A stretch of 43,085 nt of DNA from an uncultured Alphaproteobacteria bacterium. GTDB taxonomy: Bacteria > Pseudomonadota > Alphaproteobacteria > Micropepsales > Micropepsaceae. The translations under genes were made by a program, and so were the position numbers. Where the stretch lies: positions 1 to 43,085 of the forward strand of contig CALMGU010000084.1 in NCBI GenBank assembly GCA_937865685.1, written 5' to 3'. The notes beneath the pieces are model-generated. The model saw only the letters and a program-made list of their open reading frames with translations. It did no database searches and was not told where the DNA came from. Below, one piece after another: positions 1-9,523 of this stretch; the first letter of the stretch is position 1, and each line of letters begins with the position of its first letter.

Positions 1-1
1 G

Positions 2-1939
2 TTCGAAGTGCCGCTCCTGGCGGGAGCGCATGTCACCGCCGACACCGGCACCGGCTTCGTCCATACCGCGCCAGGGCACGGCGAAGATGATTTCGAATTG
101 ATCACCACGGCCTTCCCCGGCTATGCGGCGAACAATCCCGACGCTTTCAGTATGGTCGAACCCGATGGGTCTTACGGGCCGAAGGTCCCTCATTTCGCGG
201 GCAAGACGATTCTTACGCCCGATGGCAAGGATGGCGACGCCAATGGCGCGGTGATCAAGGCCCTGATCGAGAAGGGCAAGCTTCTCGCCAAGGGCAATCT
301 GCGCCATTCCTATCCGCACAGCTGGCGGTCCAAGGCGCCGGTGATCTTCCGCGCCACGCCGCAATGGTTCGTCGCCATCGACAAGAAGATGCCGGGCTTC
401 GGCAACAAGACTTTGCGCGAAATGGCGATGGCCGCCATCGCCAACACCAAATGGTATCCGCCGCGGGGCCAGAACCGCATCGGCGCCATGGTCGAAACCC
501 GGCCCGATTGGGTCCTGTCGCGCCAGCGCGCCTGGGGCGTTCCCCTAGCGATCTTCGTGGAAAAGAAATCCGGCGAAGTGCTGAACGATCCCGCCGTCTT
601 CCAGCGGATTGAAGAAGTGTTCGCGGCCGAAGGCGCCGATGCCTGGTTCACCTCGCCGCCGGAACGGTTCCTGGGCGAGGGGCGCAAGTCAGAGGATTAC
701 GAACAGGTCAAGGACATTCTGGATGTCTGGTTCGATTCCGGCTCGACCCATGTGTTCACGGTCGAAAATCCCATCGATCCGCACTGGCCCAAATCCGATC
801 AGGCCGATCTTTATCTCGAAGGTTCGGATCAGCATCGCGGCTGGTTCCAGTCCTCGCTGCTGGAATCCGTGGGCACGCGCGGACGCGCGCCTTACAAGGG
901 CGTTCTCACCCACGGCTTCGTGCTGGACGACCAGGGCCGCAAAATGTCCAAGTCGCTGGGCAACACCCTGGCGCCGCAGGTGATCGCGGAAAAGAACGGC
1001 GCGGAGATTCTGCGCCTGTGGGCTGCGTCTTCGGATTTCACCGAGGATTTGCGCATCGGCCAGGACATCCTCAAGGCCAATGTCGAAGCCTATCGGCGCC
1101 TGCGCAACACCGTCCGCTTCCTCCTCGCCAATCTGGCGGGCTTCGATGAGAAGGAGCGCATCGGTGCCGCCGAGATGCCGGAGCTGGAGCGTTTCATGCT
1201 GGCCAGGCTGGCGGAGCTCGATGCCCAGGTCCGCGACGGTTATGCCGCATTCGATTTCAATCGCGTCACCGCGACCCTGTTCAACTTCCTCACCAACGAC
1301 GTTTCAGCGTTCTATTTCGACATCCGCAAGGACGCGCTTTACTGCGATGCCGCCACGGCCAAGCGCCGCAGGGCCACGCGCACGGTGATGGACGAAATTT
1401 TCCGCCGCGTCGTCACCTGGTTCGCGCCGATTTTGTGCTTCACCATGGAGGAAGCCTGGCTGTCGCGTTTCCCGAACGCCGAAAGCGTGCATCTGGAAAA
1501 TTTCTTCGCCGTGCCCGCCGGCTGGGCCAATCCGAAATTGGTCGAAAAATGGAAGCGCGTCCGCGACATGCGCCGCGTGGTGACCGGAGCTCTGGAACTG
1601 GAACGGGCCGCCAAGAATATCGGTTCCAGCCTGGAAGCGGCGCCCACGCTTTATGTCGCCGACAAGGCCGACGCGGAACTGCTCAAATCCGTTCCCTTCG
1701 AGGAAGTCGCGATTACGTCCGGCATCCATATCGTTTCCGGCGAGGCTCCGCCCGGCGCCTTTGCGCTGCCCGATCTGAAAGGCGTGGCGGTGATCGCCAA
1801 TCTCTCGGCCGGCAAGAAATGCGAACGCTGCTGGCGGGTCTTGACCGAGGTGGGAAGCCATGCCGACCATCCCGATCTTTGCAACCGCTGTGACGCGGCG
1901 GTCGCAGAGAGTGGCCGCGCGGAAAAGAGCCCGGCATGA
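2..1939 (+). CDS. ileS: Isoleucyl-tRNA synthetase, 3' part (5' end cut by window edge)
   Basis: Charges tRNA-Ile with isoleucine in the cytoplasm. The window opens inside the gene, in the editing (CP1) domain: the GTGFVHTAPGHGEDD segment lies within the first 30 residues. About 645 residues remain of a family usually 900–960 long, so the HIGH motif and the N-terminal Rossmann half lie upstream. The class I KMSKS motif is intact at bases 941–955 (GRKMSKSLGN). It is followed by the anticodon-binding domain. A C-terminal zinc finger has two Cys-x2-Cys pairs (codons at 1820/1829 and 1880/1889), as in the long bacterial IleRS type. The stop overlaps the lspA start (ATGA), so the two are probably co-translated, an arrangement common in Proteobacteria. 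Nothing suggests the gene is broken; the truncation is only the window boundary. Confidence 0.97.
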   Translation, partial: FEVPLLAGAHVTADTGTGFVHTAPGHGEDDFELITTAFPGYAANNPDAFSMVEPDGSYGPKVPHFAGKTILTPDGKDGDANGAVIKALIEKGKLLAKGNLRHSYPHSWRSKAPVIFRATPQWFVAIDKKMPGFGNKTLREMAMAAIANTKWYPPRGQNRIGAMVETRPDWVLSRQRAWGVPLAIFVEKKSGEVLNDPAVFQRIEEVFAAEGADAWFTSPPERFLGEGRKSEDYEQVKDILDVWFDSGSTHVFTVENPIDPHWPKSDQADLYLEGSDQHRGWFQSSLLESVGTRGRAPYKGVLTHGFVLDDQGRKMSKSLGNTLAPQVIAEKNGAEILRLWAASSDFTEDLRIGQDILKANVEAYRRLRNTVRFLLANLAGFDEKERIGAAEMPELERFMLARLAELDAQVRDGYAAFDFNRVTATLFNFLTNDVSAFYFDIRKDALYCDAATAKRRRATRTVMDEIFRRVVTWFAPILCFTMEEAWLSRFPNAESVHLENFFAVPAGWANPKLVEKWKRVRDMRRVVTGALELERAAKNIGSSLEAAPTLYVADKADAELLKSVPFEEVAITSGIHIVSGEAPPGAFALPDLKGVAVIANLSAGKKCERCWRVLTEVGSHADHPDLCNRCDAAVAESGRAEKSPA

Positions 1940-2427
1940 GCCGGACCCGCCCGCGGGAATGGGGTCTGGTGGCGGCCGCTGCCGCATTGTTTGCCGATCA
2001 GGTGTCCAAATTCGGCCTGCTGTATGGGGCCGGATTCCTGCACATGGCGCCGGGGCAATCGATTCCGGTCTTGCCGTTTTTTAATCTGATCATGGTGTGG
2101 AACCCTGGCGTGTCCTACGGCCTGTTTCCCGCCTCCAGCGTCTGGGGAACGGGCCTTCTGGTGCTGGTCGCCCTGGCGGCAGTGGCCGGGCTTGGCTATT
2201 GGCTATGGGGAATGACCAGTCTTTCCCTGGGAATCGGCGTGGGCTTGGTGATCGGCGGCGCGCTGGGGAACCTGATCGACCGGCTGGTTTACGGCCGGGT
2301 GGCCGATTTTTTCCACTTTTACGGCTTCGGCTATGACTGGTATGTCTTCAATGTCGCCGATATCGCCATCTTCTTTGGCGCCATCGCGATCATTTATGAA
2401 GTGCTCAAGCCTCAGCCGGAGGCCTGA
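1936..2427 (+). CDS. lspA: Lipoprotein signal peptidase (signal peptidase II)
   Basis: Inner-membrane aspartic peptidase that removes the signal peptide of prolipoproteins after diacylglyceryl modification. The 163 residues match the family's usual size. Four hydrophobic segments are visible, with the conserved WNPGVSYGLF stretch (family NxGxAFS) near residues 55–64. The GNLIDR box is followed by the first catalytic Asp, D124 (RVADFF). The second, D142, lies in the FNVAD box. The start overlaps the ileS stop by four bases. The next gene begins about 18 bases downstream and encodes a lipoprotein, a plausible substrate. Assignment is firm from the two Asp boxes and the context. Confidence 0.96.
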   Translation: MSRTRPREWGLVAAAAALFADQVSKFGLLYGAGFLHMAPGQSIPVLPFFNLIMVWNPGVSYGLFPASSVWGTGLLVLVALAAVAGLGYWLWGMTSLSLGIGVGLVIGGALGNLIDRLVYGRVADFFHFYGFGYDWYVFNVADIAIFFGAIAIIYEVLKPQPEA

Positions 2428-2445
2428 GTGATTGGGAACGGAGTG

Positions 2446-2937
2446 ATGCGGTCCATGCGTGTTCTTTGTATTGCCGCTCTGGGCCTGGGGGTGGTCGCGT
2501 TGGCGGGCTGCGATTCGCTTCGCGAGGAAGCGGGACTGTCCAAACAGTCCCCGGACGAATTCGCCGTCACCACCAAGGCGCCCCTGATCATTCCCCCCGA
2601 TTTCAACCTGCGTCCGCCGTCGCCGGGCGCGGCCCCGCTCAACCAGACCGATCCCACCTCCTCGGCGGAACTGGCGATGTTCAACTCCGCCGATCCGGCC
2701 ACGGTCGCGGCCCAGATGCCCGGCAATTATTCGGCCAGCGAGAAGATGCTCCTGGCCAATGCCAAGGCGCAGAATGCCGACCCCACCGTCCGCGCACAGC
2801 TTCAATCCGACGAAGGGAACATGCAGGGCGCCGATCCCAGCTTTACGGATCGTATCCTGGGCAGTCCCGCCAAAGCGGCGCCGAACGCCAAGGGCGCTAA
2901 CGAAAAGAGCGGCGGCGGCTGGTTTGACTGGTTCTAG
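2446..2937 (+). CDS. BamF-like lipoprotein (DUF3035)
   Basis: Small outer-membrane lipoprotein of the DUF3035 family, known in alphaproteobacteria as BamF, an accessory subunit of the beta-barrel assembly machine. It has a short signal peptide ending in a lipobox (ALAGC, Cys22 from the chosen start). A proline-rich segment follows with the family's characteristic pattern (PDEF, APL, PPDFNLRPP). The C-terminus is low-complexity and ends GGGWFDWF. Start choice: ATG at 2446 has a GGGAACGGAG ribosome-binding stretch just upstream; GTG 2428 and ATG 2455 are in-frame alternatives. It follows lspA closely and overlaps the next gene's proposed TTG start. Assignment to the family is confident; its role in BAM here is inferred from family knowledge. 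Confidence 0.85.
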   Translation: MRSMRVLCIAALGLGVVALAGCDSLREEAGLSKQSPDEFAVTTKAPLIIPPDFNLRPPSPGAAPLNQTDPTSSAELAMFNSADPATVAAQMPGNYSASEKMLLANAKAQNADPTVRAQLQSDEGNMQGADPSFTDRILGSPAKAAPNAKGANEKSGGGWFDWF

Positions 2938-4270
2938 AGCGACATTCTTCGCGCTGCTGCTGGCGACGGGTTTTACCGCGCCTGCGGCATCGGCACCGGC
3001 GTCATCGTCTGCCGCCACCTTTCAATTTTCGCTGCCCAACGGCATGCAGGTGCTGGTGATCCCCGATCACCGCGCGCCGGTGGTCACCCAGATGCTGTGG
3101 TTCAAAGTGGGCGCGGTCGACGATCCGCCCGGAATCTCCGGCCTGGCGCATTTCTTCGAACATATGATGTTCCGGGGCACCAAGCAGACGCCCGGCGATC
3201 TGTTTTCCCAGACCATCGCCAAGAATGGCGGCGAAGATAATGCCTTCACCACCCACGACTATACCGCCTTTTACGAACAGATCGCGGTGGACCGGCTGAA
3301 GCTGGCGATGAGCCTGGAAGCGGACCGCATGGCCAATCTCGACCTTTCGGAAAGCAACGTCGCCACCGAGCGCGATGTGGTCTTGGAAGAACGCCGCATG
3401 CGGGTGGAGAATAATCCGCAGGCTTTGATGGGCGAGCAGATGGAAGCGGCGCTGCACATGTCCCATCCCTATGGCCGGCCGGTTCTAGGCTGGGCCGAAG
3501 AGGTTCGCCGCATCGACAAGATGTCGGCCCAGGATTTCTACCGCCATCATTACGCGCCCAACAACGCCACCTTGATCGTTGCGGGCGATGTCACGCCCGA
3601 ACAGATCCGCGTGATGGCGCAGGCGGAATTCGGCAAGGTGGCGGCGCGTCCGCTTCAGCCGCGCTCGGAATTCTCCGAGCCGCCGCGGCTCACAGAAACG
3701 CGCATGAGCCTGACGCGCCCCGATATCCAGGTGCCGTTGTTTCAGCGCATCTACCGTGTGCCGTCCTATGCCCAGGCCTCGCAGGGGCAGGCGGAAAGCT
3801 TCGAGACCCTCGCCCAGATCATGGGCGGTGATCAGACCGCCGCGCTATATCGGGTGCTGGTGGAGGAAAAGAAGCTCGCCACCGATGCGGGGGCTTCCTA
3901 TGACGGCTATGCCCGCGATGCCGGCGAGTTTTCCGTCTACGCCGTGCCCAAGCCCGGTGTCTCGCTGGAGACGCTGGAAAAGGCGGTCGACCAGGTGATG
4001 CAGGGCTTTGCGCAAGGTCCGGCCAAGGCGGCCGACCTGGCCCGCGCCAAGACCCAGTTGATCGCCTCGGTGACCTATCGCCGCGACAGCCAATTCGCGA
4101 TGGCGTCGGCCTATGGCCAGGCGCTGATGATCGGGCTGACGGTGGATGACGTGAATGAGTGGCCCAGCCGCATTCGCGCCGTCGACGCGGCCGAAGTGCG
4201 CGGGGCGGCCGGGCGGCTTCTGCGGCGCAATGCGGTCAGCGCCTATCTGTTGCCGGGAGCCGCCAAATGA
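2924..4270 (+). CDS. M16 family zinc metallopeptidase, catalytic subunit
   Basis: Pitrilysin/M16B-type peptidase, exported by a signal peptide (hydrophobic FFALLLATGF then APAASA) and so probably periplasmic. The inverted zinc motif HFFEH is intact at H76-x2-E79-H80 (numbering from TTG 2924). A Glu pair at 155/156 sits at the right distance (about 75 residues) to supply the third metal ligand. Length is 448 residues, normal for single-unit M16B proteins. Start choice: no ATG lies between the end of the bamF-like gene and the signal peptide. TTG at 2924, overlapping that gene by 14 bases, gives a complete signal peptide, but the exact start is uncertain. It forms an ATGA overlap with the next gene, a non-catalytic M16 partner; such pairs usually assemble as heterodimers. 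Confidence 0.9.
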   Translation: MTGSRATFFALLLATGFTAPAASAPASSSAATFQFSLPNGMQVLVIPDHRAPVVTQMLWFKVGAVDDPPGISGLAHFFEHMMFRGTKQTPGDLFSQTIAKNGGEDNAFTTHDYTAFYEQIAVDRLKLAMSLEADRMANLDLSESNVATERDVVLEERRMRVENNPQALMGEQMEAALHMSHPYGRPVLGWAEEVRRIDKMSAQDFYRHHYAPNNATLIVAGDVTPEQIRVMAQAEFGKVAARPLQPRSEFSEPPRLTETRMSLTRPDIQVPLFQRIYRVPSYAQASQGQAESFETLAQIMGGDQTAALYRVLVEEKKLATDAGASYDGYARDAGEFSVYAVPKPGVSLETLEKAVDQVMQGFAQGPAKAADLARAKTQLIASVTYRRDSQFAMASAYGQALMIGLTVDDVNEWPSRIRAVDAAEVRGAAGRLLRRNAVSAYLLPGAAK

Positions 4271-5754
4271 GAGCCCGGATTGTCGGCGCGCTTTTGCTTT
4301 CGGCGCTATGGTCGCTCCTGACGATCGCGCCTGCCGCGGCTGCCGAGATCAAGGCGCTCGATCTGGGCAAGGCGGCTGAAGTCTGGTTCAGCGAAGATCA
4401 TACCGTCCCCATCGTCGCCTTCTCCATCAGCCTGCCGGCGGGTTCGGGCTACGATCCGGCCGGCAAGGCGGGCCTGGCAACCTTCGCCGCCGCTCTGCTG
4501 GACGAAGGCGCGGGCGGCATGGATTCGCGCGCTTTCCAGGAAGCCCTGGCCAGTCACGCCATCCAGCTGCGCGCCAGCGTCGAACGCGACGACATGGTGA
4601 TCTCGATCGTCACCTTGACCGAGAATGCGCCGCTGGCGATGCGGCTGCTGCAGACCGCGCTGACCCGGCCGCGCTTCGACGCCGAAGCGGTGGCGCGGGT
4701 GCGGGCGCAGATAATCCAAAGCATCCAGGAAGGCAGAAGCCAGCCGCCGACCGTGGCGCGGCGTACTTTCGCCAAGACCTTCTTCAATGGCCATCCCTAT
4801 GGCCTTCCCAGCGACGGCGATGTCGGCACCATCGCGGCCATCACCATCGAGGATTTGCGCAGCTTCGCCAAAAGCCATTGGGTCAAGGGCGGCCTTCAGA
4901 TCGCGGTGGCCGGGGATATCAGCGCCGGTGCCGCCCAGAAACTTTTGGGCGACACGTTCCGGCCCGTGTCCGGCGCCACGCCACCCCCGCTGCCCAATGT
5001 GGGGCGGTTGGGCAGTCCCGGCGTCCATGTGCTGCCGATGCCGGTACCTCAGCCCACCATCATGTTTGGCTTGCCCGGCATCATGCGCGCCGATCCGGAT
5101 TTCATTCCGGGCTATGTCGCCAATTACATTCTGGGCGGCGGTGGATTTTCCTCGCGGCTGACCGACGAAGTGCGGGTCAAGCGCGGCCTGACCTATGGCA
5201 TCAGCACGTCGCTCACCGCCTATCACAAGGCGAGCGTGATGGCGGGCTCTGTCGCCACCCGCGCCGATGCGGTGCGCCAAACCATTCAAGTGGTGAAGGA
5301 TACGCTGGGCAGTTTCGCGGCCAACGGCGCCACCGAGGCTGAACTGGATGACGCCAAGACTTTCCTCACCGGCTCGTTTCCCTTGGCCTTTGCCTCCAAT
5401 GCCGGCATCGCCTCCCAGCTGGGAACTTTCCAGCGCCAGGGTTTGGACATCGGCTATGTCGCCCGGCGTAACGCGCTGATCCAGGCCGTGACGTTGGACG
5501 AGGTGAACCGTGTCGCCAAGCGCCTGTTCGATCCCGCGCGGCTGACCGTGGTGGTGGCGGGCACGCCTGTGGAAGGCAGGACCGCGCCCCAAAACGCCAA
5601 GCCGCCGGTTCGTCCGGCGCCCGCCCTCCAGGTGCCGCCGCAAGGCGCCGCGCCGGCACCCGCGACACAAAATCAACCCAAGCCGGTGGAAACGCAAAGT
5701 GGCAAATCCATTGTCGATCCGGCGGCAAAAGCATCGCAGCAACCGCGGCCCTGA
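4267..5754 (+). CDS. M16 family peptidase, non-catalytic partner subunit
   Basis: Second M16B protein, 495 residues, with a signal peptide (ALLLSALWSLLTIAPAAAA). Where the zinc motif should be, the sequence reads GLATFAAALLDEGAGG, so HxxEH is absent and the subunit cannot bind zinc in the usual way. The C-terminal half keeps the family's substrate-positioning region (GGGGFSSRLTDEVR, then RGLTYG, the R/Y pair of M16 partners). The last roughly 50 residues are a Pro/Ala/Gln-rich tail probably outside the fold. The start overlaps the stop of the catalytic subunit by four bases, which favours equal co-translation and a heterodimer. Substrate is not deducible. Confidence 0.9.
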   Translation: MRARIVGALLLSALWSLLTIAPAAAAEIKALDLGKAAEVWFSEDHTVPIVAFSISLPAGSGYDPAGKAGLATFAAALLDEGAGGMDSRAFQEALASHAIQLRASVERDDMVISIVTLTENAPLAMRLLQTALTRPRFDAEAVARVRAQIIQSIQEGRSQPPTVARRTFAKTFFNGHPYGLPSDGDVGTIAAITIEDLRSFAKSHWVKGGLQIAVAGDISAGAAQKLLGDTFRPVSGATPPPLPNVGRLGSPGVHVLPMPVPQPTIMFGLPGIMRADPDFIPGYVANYILGGGGFSSRLTDEVRVKRGLTYGISTSLTAYHKASVMAGSVATRADAVRQTIQVVKDTLGSFAANGATEAELDDAKTFLTGSFPLAFASNAGIASQLGTFQRQGLDIGYVARRNALIQAVTLDEVNRVAKRLFDPARLTVVVAGTPVEGRTAPQNAKPPVRPAPALQVPPQGAAPAPATQNQPKPVETQSGKSIVDPAAKASQQPRP

Positions 5755-5816
5755 GCACATCCGGCTTGGTTTAAGGGCAGGGCCGTTTCCATCAACCCTT
5801 CTGTTAGAGTTGGTCC

Positions 5817-7094
5817 ATGCCCGAATCAAAAAATTCACCGTTCCGCGTCTCTCTCGATCTCGCTCTGTCCGGCAAGGGCGCCGTGCCCCGTGCCGATTTT
5901 GAGCGCGCCCTGGCGGCGGCAGACCCCGCGCTGGACTGGCTGCGCGGGCAAAAGGGTTCGCTGGAACTGCTGAGCATTCCATCGCGCACTGACGATGTGA
6001 AGGCGGCGGTGAAGCTGGCCGCCGGCATCAAGGGGATGAAGACCGTGGCGGTGCTGGGCATCGGCGGTTCCTCGCTGGGCGGCCAGGCGCTGACGGCGCT
6101 GCGCCGTGCCTCGAGCCCTTCCGTGGAATTTCACGACAATCCCGATCCTTTTTCCTGGACCGCGGCGCTGAAGCGCTTCGATCTGAAGAAGACCCACTTT
6201 ATCGCCATCTCCAAATCGGGCGGCACCGCCGAGACGTTGATGCAGGTGCTGACGGCCGCCGACGCGTTGGAGAAGGCCGGCGTGAAGTCGCTGAAGAAGC
6301 ATTTCACCATCGTCACCGAACCGCACAAAAGTCCACTGGCCGATTTCGCCGACAGCATCGGCGCCGCGCGGCTGGATCATCCCACCGGCGTGGGCGGACG
6401 TTATTCGGTGCTGACGGTGGTGGGCTTGCTGCCCGCCATCTTGATGGGTCTGGATGTGAAAAAACTGCGTGCGGGCGCCAGTGCCGTTCTTGAAACCACC
6501 TTGGCCGCGAAAAAACCTATCGATGCGCCGGCCGCGGTGGGCGCGGCGCTGCATCAGGCGCTGGCGGCGGAAGGCAAGCTCGCCACAACCATTCTGTGGC
6601 CTTATGTCGACAAGCTGCAGGTGTTCGGCGGCTGGTGGCGCCAGCTCTGGGCGGAAAGCCTGGGCAAGGACGGCATGGGCTCCACGCCGGTGTCCGTGCT
6701 GGGTCCGGTGGATCAGCACAGCCAGCTGCAATTGTTCCGCGACGGCCCGGGCAATGCGTTGTTCACCTTGGTCAGCGTTGACACCAAGGGCAAAGGCCCT
6801 GCCGCGCCGCGCGCCCGTGCCAAGCAATTGGGCCTGGATTATCTGGCGGGCAAAAGATTGGGCGATCTGGTGGATGCGGAAGCCCGCGCCACCGCGCAGA
6901 CGCTATCCAAGAATGGCCGGCCGGTGCGCCAGATACATTTGGCCAAAGTCGATGAGTTCGAGATGGGTGCGCTGATGATGCATTTCATGCTGGAGACCAT
7001 CTTGATGGGCCGGTTGATGGGCGTGGATCCGTTCGACCAGCCTGGCGTCGAAGAGGGCAAGGTCCTTGCGCGCCAATTCCTGAAAGAGGGATAG
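5817..7094 (+). CDS. pgi: Glucose-6-phosphate isomerase
   Basis: Interconverts glucose-6-phosphate and fructose-6-phosphate in glycolysis and gluconeogenesis (cytoplasm). Visible family features: phosphate-binding loop VLGIGGSSLGGQAL near residue 80; SKSGGTAET near residue 130; GGRYSVLT; the active-site-like DQHSQLQLF; and the C-terminal PGI signature GVDPFDQPGVEEGK, which carries the conserved lysine. At 425 residues it is the short form, compared with about 550 in E. coli. It starts at ATG 5817, 62 bases after the M16 pair, and mutL begins directly after its stop codon, so pgi and mutL are probably co-transcribed. No sign of damage. Confidence 0.96.
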   Translation: MPESKNSPFRVSLDLALSGKGAVPRADFERALAAADPALDWLRGQKGSLELLSIPSRTDDVKAAVKLAAGIKGMKTVAVLGIGGSSLGGQALTALRRASSPSVEFHDNPDPFSWTAALKRFDLKKTHFIAISKSGGTAETLMQVLTAADALEKAGVKSLKKHFTIVTEPHKSPLADFADSIGAARLDHPTGVGGRYSVLTVVGLLPAILMGLDVKKLRAGASAVLETTLAAKKPIDAPAAVGAALHQALAAEGKLATTILWPYVDKLQVFGGWWRQLWAESLGKDGMGSTPVSVLGPVDQHSQLQLFRDGPGNALFTLVSVDTKGKGPAAPRARAKQLGLDYLAGKRLGDLVDAEARATAQTLSKNGRPVRQIHLAKVDEFEMGALMMHFMLETILMGRLMGVDPFDQPGVEEGKVLARQFLKEG

Positions 7095-8897
7095 GTGGGA
7101 ATCCGTCGCCTATCAGAGGGAACGGTCAACCGCATCGCCGCTGGTGAAGTGGTAGAGCGGCCTGCCGCGGCGGTGAAGGAACTGGTGGAGAACGCGCTGG
7201 ACGCAGGCGCCAGCCGCATCGACATCGCCACCTCCAATGGCGGCGCCGACCTTCTTTTGGTCGAAGACAATGGCAGCGGGATGGAGGCGGACGAACTGCG
7301 TCTCGCCATCGAGCGCCATGCGACTTCCAAATTGCCGGAGCGCAATGGCGAGGACGATCTTTCGCATATCGAAACCCTGGGCTTTCGCGGCGAAGCCCTG
7401 CCGTCCATTGGTGCGGTGGCGCGGCTTTCCATCGCCAGCCGGATCGGCACGGGCGATGCCCATCAGATCGATGTGGATGGCGGCTCCGTCAGCGGCCCGC
7501 ATCCCACCGCCTTTCGCGCGCCCGGCCAGCATGGCACGCGGGTGGAAGTGCGGGAACTTTTTTATGCCACCCCGGCGCGGCTGAAATTCCTCAAAAGCGC
7601 GCGCTCCGAAGATCTGGCCACCCAGGACATCGTCAAGCGGCTGGCAATGTCGCGTCCCGATGTCGCCTTCACGCTCACCATGGATGGCCGCCGCGTGCTG
7701 GATCTGGAAGGCGGGCGCGATCTTTTGGAAAGCCGGCTCACGCGGCTGGCCCGCATCATGGGGCGCGATTTCCACGACAATGCCGCCAAGGTGGAGACGT
7801 CGCGCGAAAGCGTGACACTCAGCGGCTATGCGGGATTGCCCACCTATAATCGCGCCAATGCTCAGATGCAGTTCCTGTTCGTCAATGGCCGTCCGGTCCG
7901 CGACAAGCTTTTGATCGGGGCGGTCAGGGGCGCCTATGCCGATTTCCTGGCGCGCGACCGCCACCCGGCGCTGGCCTTGTTCCTGGAATGCGATCCGGCT
8001 TTCGTGGACGTGAATGTCCATCCCGCCAAGACGGAAGTGCGCTTCCGCGACGCGGGTCTGGTGCGGGGCCTGATCGTGGGGGCCTTGAAACATACGCTGG
8101 CCCAGGCCGGTCACCGCGCCTCGACCACGGTGGCGGGCGCCGCCCTGTCGGCCTTCCAACGGCAATCGCCGGATTTCGTACCGTCCTTCCAGCCGCCGGC
8201 TTATCGCTCCGGATCTCATTCGCCCGGCCTGCGCGAACCGTCTTCGTTGTTCGCGGGGGGCACCGCGCTTTCGGCGCGCGTGGAAGAAGCGCCGCTCATC
8301 GACACGCCCGTGCCGGAGACACCGCTGGGCCTGGCTCGTGCGCAGCTGCACGAAACCTATGTGGTGGCGCAGACCGCCGACGGCATCGTGATCGTCGATC
8401 AGCATGCCGCCCATGAAAGACTGGTCTATGAGCGGATGAAGAAGGCATTGGCCGATGGCGGCATCGCGCGCCAGCCCTTGCTGATCCCCGAAGTGGTGGA
8501 GCTGGATCCCGCCGAAGTGACGCGAGTCACCGCCCGCGCCGCAGAACTGGCCGAACTGGGTCTAGTAGTGGAAGCCTTCGGTCCCGACGCGGTGATGGTG
8601 CGCGAAGTCCCTGCCATGCTGGGCAAGCTGGACCTCAAAGGTCTGATCCGTGACCTGGCCGACGAAATCGCGGAAACCGGCAATGCCCTGTCGCTGAAGG
8701 AGCGGCTGGAGGAGGTGTCCGGCACTTTGGCCTGTCACATGAGCGTGCGGGCAGGGCGGCGCCTCAACGCCGACGAGATGAACGCGCTTCTGCGCGAGAT
8801 GGAAGCCACGCCCCATTCCGGACAATGCAATCACGGCCGCCCCACTTATGTGGAGCTGAAGTTGGCGGATATCGAAAGATTATTTGGCCGGCGTTAA
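7095..8897 (+). CDS. mutL: DNA mismatch repair protein MutL (endonuclease type)
   Basis: GHKL-family ATPase that links MutS mismatch recognition to strand incision. The N-terminal ATPase motifs are clear: [11 protein letters not shown] (residues 29–39), DNGSGM (58–63), [11 protein letters not shown] (97–106) and [17 protein letters not shown]. After a proline-rich linker (about 345–410) the C-terminal dimerisation domain has the latent-endonuclease motifs: [12 protein letters not shown] beginning at D435, ACHMS, and CNHGRP beginning at C578, with FGRR at the extreme end. This type nicks DNA itself and occurs where MutH is absent. The GTG start at 7095 abuts the pgi stop with no gap. The 3' end overlaps the convergent rsmD gene by 18 bases. 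Confidence 0.97.
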   Translation: MGIRRLSEGTVNRIAAGEVVERPAAAVKELVENALDAGASRIDIATSNGGADLLLVEDNGSGMEADELRLAIERHATSKLPERNGEDDLSHIETLGFRGEALPSIGAVARLSIASRIGTGDAHQIDVDGGSVSGPHPTAFRAPGQHGTRVEVRELFYATPARLKFLKSARSEDLATQDIVKRLAMSRPDVAFTLTMDGRRVLDLEGGRDLLESRLTRLARIMGRDFHDNAAKVETSRESVTLSGYAGLPTYNRANAQMQFLFVNGRPVRDKLLIGAVRGAYADFLARDRHPALALFLECDPAFVDVNVHPAKTEVRFRDAGLVRGLIVGALKHTLAQAGHRASTTVAGAALSAFQRQSPDFVPSFQPPAYRSGSHSPGLREPSSLFAGGTALSARVEEAPLIDTPVPETPLGLARAQLHETYVVAQTADGIVIVDQHAAHERLVYERMKKALADGGIARQPLLIPEVVELDPAEVTRVTARAAELAELGLVVEAFGPDAVMVREVPAMLGKLDLKGLIRDLADEIAETGNALSLKERLEEVSGTLACHMSVRAGRRLNADEMNALLREMEATPHSGQCNHGRPTYVELKLADIERLFGRR

Positions 8898-9449
8898 AAA
8901 CGCGATTTCAGTGTCGCCGTAATCGCGGATATCGAGCCGCTCGAATCCTTCCGCATCGAAGCTTTCGCCTTTGGACGTTTCCACAACCAGCAAGCTTCGC
9001 GCTGCAAGCCAGCCGCCTTCACGCAGACTCTTCAGGGCGGGCGCGATCAGATTTTTGCGATAGGGCGGATCGAGAAATACCAGATCGAATGGTCCGCCCG
9101 CGCCCGCGCCCAGCGGGCCCAGATCGGTGGCGTCGCGCCGCCAGATCTTGGTCGCGCCGGTCAGCCCCAGAGCTTCGATATTCTCCCGCTGCAGCGCCCG
9201 GCTCTCGGCGGAATCGTCCACCAGAAGGCAGAAGCGGGCGCCGCGCGACAGAGCTTCGATCCCCAGCGCGCCGGTGCCGGCGAACAGGTCAGCCACCGCC
9301 GCGTTTTCCACGCTAAAACCGATGTTGAAATCGCGGTGCTCCAGGATATTGAAAATCGCCTGGCGCGTCCGATCTGATGTAGGCCGCACACGGGCATCGT
9401 CCGGTGCGACAAGCCGCCGTCCGCCCAGTTTTCCGCCAGTAACCCTCAT
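8880..9449 (-). CDS. rsmD: 16S rRNA (guanine966-N2)-methyltransferase
   Basis: SAM-dependent enzyme that methylates G966 of 16S rRNA in the small subunit. The N-terminus [13 protein letters not shown] matches the family's usual opening, which is why ATG 9449 is preferred over an in-frame TTG at 9506. The SAM-binding segment reads [21 protein letters not shown] and the catalytic tetrapeptide is DPPY ([10 protein letters not shown]). Length is 189 residues, normal. Its 3' end overlaps mutL by 18 bases on the other strand. A 12-base perfect palindrome (CATGCCGGCATG) covers the start codon and is probably coincidental. The region between this gene and the divergent DsbD-like gene (9450–9523) must hold both promoters. 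Confidence 0.93.
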   Translation of the reverse strand: MRVTGGKLGGRRLVAPDDARVRPTSDRTRQAIFNILEHRDFNIGFSVENAAVADLFAGTGALGIEALSRGARFCLLVDDSAESRALQRENIEALGLTGATKIWRRDATDLGPLGAGAGGPFDLVFLDPPYRKNLIAPALKSLREGGWLAARSLLVVETSKGESFDAEGFERLDIRDYGDTEIAFLTPAK

Positions 9450-9523
9450 GCCGGCATGCCTATCGCCTTGTAACCATTTGCCTTCACCTAGCGAAAAACC
9501 GGTCAAACGGATATAGGTCCGCC

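Noticed and set aside
310-687. Long antisense frames across the ileS, M16, mutL, GH3 and TonB-receptor genes (many above 200 codons)
   Set aside because: They sit opposite strongly conserved genes in GC-rich DNA, where antisense frames stay open by codon bias; none shows a recognisable domain, signal peptide or ribosome-binding site.
9447-9458. 12-base palindrome CATGCCGGCATG over the rsmD start codon
   Set aside because: Short and partly explained by the ATG/CAT at each end; no second copy or regulator nearby supports a regulatory role.
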